DNA from: an uncultured Collinsella sp.
Lineage (GTDB): Bacteria > Actinomycetota > Coriobacteriia > Coriobacteriales > Coriobacteriaceae
DNA length: 8,409 nucleotides
Direction: 5' to 3'
Assembly (NCBI GenBank): GCA_902496005.1
Contig: CABUZI010000071.1
Location: 1-8,409, forward strand
How positions within the stretch are numbered: the first letter of the stretch is position 1; each line of letters opens with the position of its first letter. The translations under genes were made by a program, and so were the position numbers. Below, piece by piece: positions 6,511 to 8,409 of the stretch. The notes under the pieces were generated by a model. It was not told where the DNA came from. It saw only the letters and a program-made list of their open reading frames with translations, and ran no database searches.

Positions 6511-7068
6511 TTAGCGGCCCAGCATCCTAAAGAATCGCTCCTCGAGCGCCGGATCGGTCTCGAAGACGCCGCGGCGAGCGAGCGTCACGGTCTTGGTGCC
6601 GGGCTTTTGCACGCCGCGCATCGTCATGCACATATGCTCGGCCTCCATCAACACAATCGCTCCCTGGGGAGCGAGATAATCCATGAGGGCGTCAGCAACC
6701 TGCGCACACAGCTGCTCCTGCAGCTGCAGACGACGGGCGTAGACCTCAACCGTGCGGGCGAGCTTGGAAAGCCCAGCCACCCGACCGTTAGGGATATAAC
6801 CAATGGCGGCCTTGCCATAAAACGGCAGCAGATGATGTTCACACAGCGAGTAGAACGTGATGTCGCGCTCGATAACCAAATCGTTCGAAGCGACGGCAAA
6901 GGTTTTGGACAGGTGTTCCTCGGCACTCTGGTCCATACTGCCGGCAATCTCGCCATACATACGGGCAACGCGCGCCGGGGTCTCCAGCAGGCCCTCACGA
7001 GTTGGGTCCTCGCCTATGCCCTCAAGCAACAGCTTAATGGCGGCCTCGACTTTTTCCTGATCGACCAT
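6511..7068 (-). CDS. folE: GTP cyclohydrolase I, zinc type
   Basis: FolE converts GTP to 7,8-dihydroneopterin triphosphate and formate, the first step of folate synthesis. The 185-residue product has all key features: zinc ligands C76 and H79 (CEHH) and C147 (HMCM), plus H78 and H145 matching E. coli His112 and His179. PFYGKAAIGYIP and LSKLARTVEVYARRLQLQEQL are family signatures. Presence of the Cys ligands places it in the canonical IA (FolE) type, not the zinc-independent FolE2. ATG 7068 has GAGG upstream; an ORF extension of 21 codons is not supported. The gap after nrdG is 66 bp without a clear promoter, so it probably shares the nrdG transcript. Confidence 0.96.
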   Translation of the reverse strand: MVDQEKVEAAIKLLLEGIGEDPTREGLLETPARVARMYGEIAGSMDQSAEEHLSKTFAVASNDLVIERDITFYSLCEHHLLPFYGKAAIGYIPNGRVAGLSKLARTVEVYARRLQLQEQLCAQVADALMDYLAPQGAIVLMEAEHMCMTMRGVQKPGTKTVTLARRGVFETDPALEERFFRMLGR

Positions 7069-7134
7069 CTGGGCCTCACTTTTCCGATTTTGCGTTCGCG
7101 CTATGGTACCACGCCCTCCGGCATCGACCACAAG

Positions 7135-7716
7135 CTACATAGTATGGGTCGAATAGACCGGATCATCACGCCAAAGTTCAACCGCATCACAAAGCGCAAC
7201 GCCCTCGCGCTCAGCACGGGCGCGCGTAGCGTTCATATCGATCACGCGCTGATTGCTCGAGCCTCTGAAGCGCAACGAGATATCGTACAAATCCTGAACG
7301 AACGGACCGTCCACCAACATATCGAGGCAGGTAAGGATACGGTCCGTGACCTCGGTATGGTGGCAACCGCCCGGCATAAGCTCCTCGAGCACATCGCCGG
7401 TGAAGCACCAAATAGTCTTCCCCGACCCCGCTGGATAGGCCGCGCGAACACGCTCGACAAAATCAACGAGTCCCGCCTGATTCTCAGGTTCCATAGGCTC
7501 GCCGCCCAGAATAGTCAGACCATCGATAAAGGGATGGTCGAGGCTCTCGATAATTTTGTCCTCGACGGCGCGATCGAACGGCTCGCCCGCAGCAAAGTCC
7601 CACGCAACAGAGTTAAAGCAATTCTTGCACCCACGACGGCACCCACTCACAAACAGAGAAGTACGAACGCCTTCCCCATCAGCAATGTCGAAATACTTAA
7701 TGTTCGCGTAGTTCAT
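7135..7716 (-). CDS. nrdG: Anaerobic ribonucleotide reductase activating protein (radical SAM)
   Basis: NrdG uses a [4Fe-4S] cluster and S-adenosylmethionine to create the glycyl radical on NrdD. The 193-residue protein has the radical-SAM cysteines C26-x3-C30-x2-C33 (SGCRRGCKNCFN), GGEP at 71-74 for SAM binding, and DGPFVQDLYDISLRFRGSSNQR near 136-157, typical of NrdG. The start is ATG 7716, with GGGAGAG nine or so bases upstream. The long in-frame ORF reaching 7872 runs through a palindromic element and is not coding. nrdD ends at 8143 on the same strand, about 425 bp upstream, so the usual nrdD-nrdG adjacency is kept but separated by repeats. Confidence 0.95.
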   Translation of the reverse strand: MNYANIKYFDIADGEGVRTSLFVSGCRRGCKNCFNSVAWDFAAGEPFDRAVEDKIIESLDHPFIDGLTILGGEPMEPENQAGLVDFVERVRAAYPAGSGKTIWCFTGDVLEELMPGGCHHTEVTDRILTCLDMLVDGPFVQDLYDISLRFRGSSNQRVIDMNATRARAEREGVALCDAVELWRDDPVYSTHTM

Positions 7717-7717
7717 A

Positions 7718-7831
7718 GGTAACTCTCCCGGGAGGCCGGGACATATCATCCCGTCCTCAAACATTCTCGGCCTTCGGCCTGCGAAACTGCGGGCGGGACG
7801 ATATGTCCCGGCCTCATGCAAAGGGTAACTC
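7718..7831. other. 8-bp direct repeat flanking the first palindrome (possible target-site duplication)
   Basis: GGTAACTC occurs at 7718-7725 and again at 7824-7831, enclosing 98 bp that hold the palindrome 7732-7815. An exact 8-bp direct repeat so close to both ends is what a transposition event leaves. The inverted repeats begin 6 bp inside the left copy and end 8 bp before the right copy, so the ends are not perfectly framed. A chance match is possible. Confidence 0.45.
7732..7815. repeat. Large palindromic element upstream of nrdG
   Basis: The left arm 7732-7756 and right arm 7791-7815 are inverted copies, 23 of 25 bases identical; each starts with GAGGCCGGGACATATC. Within the loop GGCC-TTC-GGCC (7769-7779) forms a second, concentric hairpin. 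Each arm also contains a smaller dyad (for example GGGAC-GATAT-GTCCC at 7795-7809). The element would sit in the nrdG leader, and CTCCCGGGAG at 7725-7734, at its nrdG-proximal edge, overlaps the likely nrdG ribosome site. It looks like a short non-coding repeat or MITE rather than a simple terminator, since no T-run follows. Family membership cannot be judged from one copy. Confidence 0.75.
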
Positions 7832-7870
7832 AATGAACGAAGCGAACATCGAGCATAGGGTTCGAGGTCC

Positions 7871-7896
7871 AATAAAAACTGGGTTGCGGCTCAACC
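7871..7896 (-). terminator. Weak candidate intrinsic terminator downstream of nrdD
   Basis: On the minus strand GGTTG-AGCCG-CAACC (7896 to 7882) is followed by CAG and then TTTTTATT. The stem is only 5 bp, so strength would be modest. It could end the nrdD transcript after the large palindrome. The surrounding stretch 7832-7949 holds no gene or other clear signal, and I could not identify a confident nrdG promoter in it. Confidence 0.3.
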
Positions 7897-7949
7897 GCCA
7901 TCGCAAGTAAATCGCAGCTGCAGCTCAAATTATTTCCGCTAAGAACTTC

Positions 7950-8175
7950 GAGGAGTGAGCAGACCGCGCGCTGCATCTCAGCTACGTCAACTTGGCTGCC
8001 CCGTGGCGAGGCCCCGGACCTTTGCTCGATATGAGTTCCGCACGAACAGGAGGCGCCAGTGGCGCCTCCGTCGTGAGCCAGGACTGTCCGAAATAGCGAG
8101 TAAAGGTCCGGGGCCTCGCTACGGGGCAGCCTGGGATGGTTATTAGAGATGCAGCACGCGGTCGCGGATCTCCTC
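7950..8175. repeat. Extended inverted duplication including the nrdD tail
   Basis: Two arms share one centre (about 8062.5). Core arms 7994-8028 and 8097-8131 match at 33 of 35 bases. Both differences are G-T pairs in the plus-strand fold. Beyond them lie 14 unrelated bases on each side (7980-7993 and 8132-8145). Then 7950-7979 mirrors 8146-8175, the last ten codons of nrdD, at 23 of 30 bases, including 17 of the last 18. Read on the plus strand, 7962-7979 encodes DRALHL against the nrdD end DRVLHL. The register is kept without gaps, so this is a real inverted copy, not chance. The left copy lacks the stop and is not a gene. Confidence 0.85.
8041..8075. repeat. Inner hairpin nested in the large palindrome
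   Basis: GGAGGCGCC (8049-8057) and GGCGCCTCC (8061-8069) make a 9-bp GC-rich stem with a 3-base loop. CACGA (8041-8045) and TCGTG (8071-8075) extend it after a small asymmetric bulge. Its centre lies about 3.5 bp left of the outer palindrome's centre, so the whole forms a two-tier cruciform with unequal single-stranded shoulders (8029-8040 and 8076-8096). Confidence 0.75.
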
Positions 8176-8409
8176 GGTTCGACCCTGGTTCCAGAACTGG
8201 GTACCGATGTAGCCGCACGTACGACGAGCGACGTTCATCTTCTCCTGGTCGCGGTTACCGCAGTTGGGGCACTCCCACACCAGCTTACCGTCGTCCTCGA
8301 CAATACGAATCTCGCCGTCGTAGCCGCACACCTGGCAGTAGTCGCTCTTGGTGTTGAGCTCGGCCTACATGATGTTGTCGTAGATGTACTGCATCACGCG
8401 AATGACAGC
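8143..8409 (-). pseudogene. nrdD: Anaerobic ribonucleoside-triphosphate reductase, C-terminus, with an in-frame TAG (partial)
   Basis: NrdD reduces ribonucleoside triphosphates to deoxy forms using a glycyl radical. The visible 88 codons run from the window edge to TAA 8143-8145. They include the zinc site (CQVCG and ECPNCG) and the radical motif RRTCGYIGTQFWNQGR, in which the Gly of CGY carries the radical. The upstream reading is AVIRVMQYIYDNIM-stop-AELNTKSDY. The stop is TAG at 8365-8367, where homologues normally have Tyr (TAC), so a single base change accounts for it. If real, the protein would lose both the zinc site and the radical glycine and be inactive, which is surprising for an anaerobe with an intact nrdG beside it. 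A sequencing error is a serious alternative. The palindrome begins 11 bp after the stop. Confidence 0.85.

Noticed and set aside
6607..7722. A 371-residue open frame on the plus strand across folE and nrdG
   Set aside because: It is antisense to two genes with complete catalytic motifs. Its own translation shows no domain, and long antisense frames are common in GC-rich DNA.
7717..7872. A 52-residue N-terminal extension of NrdG
   Set aside because: It would be translated through the palindromic element and has no family similarity. ATG 7716 has a ribosome site and starts the conserved domain.
7732..8175. A CRISPR array or a phage attachment site in the repeat-rich gap
   Set aside because: There are only two different palindromes, with no regularly spaced direct repeats, no spacers, and no integrase or tRNA gene.
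7955..8218. Two short open frames on opposite strands (7955-8146 plus, 7982-8218 minus) with similar peptides such as GCPVARPRTF
   Set aside because: The likeness comes from the inverted repeat itself: each strand of the palindrome reads the same. There is no ribosome site and one frame overlaps nrdD.
4771..8367. Recoding of TAA or TAG as an amino acid in this organism
   Set aside because: Other genes in the window end with TAA or TAG at the expected family length, so these are ordinary stops. Two point lesions or base errors are simpler.

Overview
The window is a GC-rich, gene-dense stretch of a bacterial chromosome. The gene set fits a gut actinobacterium of the class Coriobacteriia, with a Collinsella-like genome as my best guess. 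That guess rests on the anaerobic class III ribonucleotide reductase genes, the GC-rich codon use and the general look of the proteins. It is an inference, not a database result.

Region 1 (1-1500, plus strand): the C-terminal part of a Gfo/Idh/MocA-type oxidoreductase, an acylphosphatase two bases behind it, then a PerR-type Fur-family metalloregulator with its own likely promoter.

Region 2 (1515-3406, minus strand): a SlyD-like FKBP prolyl isomerase and a UreE-like nickel metallochaperone form a two-gene operon closed by a strong 14-bp intrinsic terminator. Beyond it lies a Cof-type HAD phosphatase that converges on perR. No urease subunit is visible.

Region 3 (3527-5391, plus strand): an M19 membrane-dipeptidase-family enzyme, then a YgjP/DUF45-type zinc metallopeptidase gene broken by one in-frame TAA.

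Region 4 (5398-7716, minus strand): nrdG (activase of the anaerobic ribonucleotide reductase), folE (GTP cyclohydrolase I), an HD-domain protein with a cysteine-rich tail, and folB (dihydroneopterin aldolase), all in one direction. The HD protein sits between the enzymes that make dihydroneopterin triphosphate and consume dihydroneopterin, so it is a candidate for the dephosphorylation between them.

Region 5 (7717-8142): about 425 bases without a gene, holding two large palindromic elements. The first (7732-7815) is flanked by a possible 8-bp target duplication next to the nrdG start. The second (core 7994-8131) has 35-bp arms. Its mirror symmetry extends beyond the core, in exact register, into the last ten codons of nrdD, so an inverted degenerate copy of the nrdD tail lies at 7950-7979.

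Region 6 (8143-8409, minus strand): the C-terminus of nrdD with the zinc site and glycyl-radical motif, preceded by an in-frame TAG where the family normally has Tyr. Two one-base nonsense changes in otherwise intact genes within 8.4 kb mean either real recent lesions or base errors in this contig. The reads should decide before either gene is called dead.
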